DNA of 5,488 nucleotides from positions 1 through 5,488 of the forward strand of contig SKFX01000211.1 of NCBI GenBank assembly GCA_007117775.1. Reading direction: 5' to 3'. Shown here piece by piece: positions 5,076 through 5,488 of the stretch. Numbering within the stretch: the first letter of the stretch is position 1; each line of letters opens with the position of its first letter. The notes under the pieces are model-generated. The model worked only from the letters and a program-made list of their open reading frames with translations, searched no databases and was not told where the DNA came from. The stretch comes from Ilumatobacteraceae bacterium (GTDB lineage Bacteria > Actinomycetota > Acidimicrobiia > Acidimicrobiales > Ilumatobacteraceae). The position numbers and the translations under genes were made by a program.

Positions 5076-5488
5076 TCCGACTCCAAGTTGTAGCAGCCGA
5101 GCGAGCCCGACGCCCGTTCCACCACACCACAGCCACCCCGACCACGACCATGACCCAGATCACCGCACGCACCGAACCAGCCGGCTCGGCCATCACCGCC
5201 ATTGCGGCGATGCGATCGACGAGCCAGGTGCCGATCACCGCCGGCCACATCAGCACCGGTCCGATGGCGGGCAGCATCCCGGTGATGAGCGCAGCGGGCA
5301 GACCGTAGAGCTTCACCGCCGACGCGATCGGCACCGCCACAAGGTTGGCCGGGATGCTGATGAGCGGCATCGACCCGAATGTGGCCATCAGCGGGATGGC
5401 CACCCCGGCCTGCGCACCCGCGGCGACCGCCATCGAATCGACGAACCAGTCGACGCAGCGCCGCCGACCGCGATGCCCGGCGACACCG
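5050..5488 (-). CDS. comEC: ComEC/Rec2-family DNA uptake channel, C-terminal part (N-terminus off the right edge)
   Basis: ComEC forms the inner-membrane channel that carries single-stranded DNA into the cell during natural transformation. The frame stays open from 5488 to the TGA at 5052-5050, giving 145 visible residues; an ATG at 5433 is internal, not the start. The visible part begins in basic residues and then has the competence-domain stretch GAQAGVAIPLMATFGSMPLI (25-44) and SIPANLVAVPIASAV (45-59). This resembles the family pattern of AAQ...P...F...S...NL..VP. Further hydrophobic helices follow, then a short basic tail (WWNGRRARS and onward). The protein stops here, so it lacks the C-terminal metallo-beta-lactamase-like domain found in many ComEC proteins. 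Its end overlaps holA by 26 bases, and comEC next to holA is a common gene order in Gram-positive bacteria. Family assignment is good but rests on the C-terminal end only. Confidence 0.85.
   Translation of the reverse strand, partial: GVAGHRGRRRCVDWFVDSMAVAAGAQAGVAIPLMATFGSMPLISIPANLVAVPIASAVKLYGLPAALITGMLPAIGPVLMWPAVIGTWLVDRIAAMAVMAEPAGSVRAVIWVMVVVGVAVVWWNGRRARSAATTWSRNGRLSVDR
5081..5084 (-). promoter_or_regulatory. holA ribosome binding site inside comEC
   Basis: The minus strand reads GGAG five bases before the holA ATG at 5075-5073, within the last codons of comEC. It supports this start over internal alternatives and suggests that holA can be initiated independently even though it overlaps comEC by 26 bases. 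Confidence 0.6.

Noticed and set aside
5057..5433. The ATG at 5433 as the start of a small membrane protein
   Set aside because: The same frame stays open upstream to the window edge, and the sequence after it is the interior of a ComEC competence domain, so this is an internal methionine of a larger protein.

Overview
The window is GC-rich (about 65 % by eye) and densely coded. It looks like an ordinary stretch of actinobacterial core chromosome. The order comEC - holA - rpsT (opposite strand) - lepA is a familiar actinobacterial neighbourhood. Aspartate is coded mostly by GAT and the tetranucleotide GATC is very frequent, which is atypical of Mycobacterium or Streptomyces. An acidimicrobial or other deep-branching actinobacterium is possible, but that placement is inference.

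Layout from left to right. At 1-533 (minus) is the N-terminal third of a DNA photolyase that runs off the left edge. At 530-1855 (minus) is a 12-helix MFS exporter of the EntS/MFS_3 type. At 1848-3632 (minus) is the complete translational GTPase LepA (EF-4). At 3633-3815 is a 183-base divergent intergenic region with several palindromes. At 3816-4070 (plus) is ribosomal protein S20, starting with GTG. At 4071-4103 is a short convergent gap rich in inverted repeats. At 4104-5075 (minus) is the DNA polymerase III delta subunit. At 5050-5488 (minus) is the C-terminal end of a ComEC-type DNA uptake channel that enters from the right edge.

The minus-strand genes form two tightly packed groups. comEC and holA overlap by 26 bases. 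lepA, the MFS gene and the photolyase overlap by 8 and 4 bases, which suggests one transcript with translational coupling. rpsT is transcribed alone in the opposite direction, sharing its upstream region with lepA and its downstream region with holA. The products serve separate housekeeping jobs: translation (LepA, S20), replication (HolA), DNA uptake (ComEC) and DNA repair (photolyase).

I found no sign of a new multi-gene system, mobile element, CRISPR array or RNA gene. The observations most worth checking are small nucleic-acid structures. One is a perfect 12-bp inverted repeat over an internal start codon of the MFS gene. Another is a lepA leader hairpin whose loop is complementary to the lepA ribosome binding site. 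A third is a cluster of AGACG half-sites between lepA and rpsT. The last is a symmetric inverted repeat that contains both stop codons of the convergent rpsT/holA pair.
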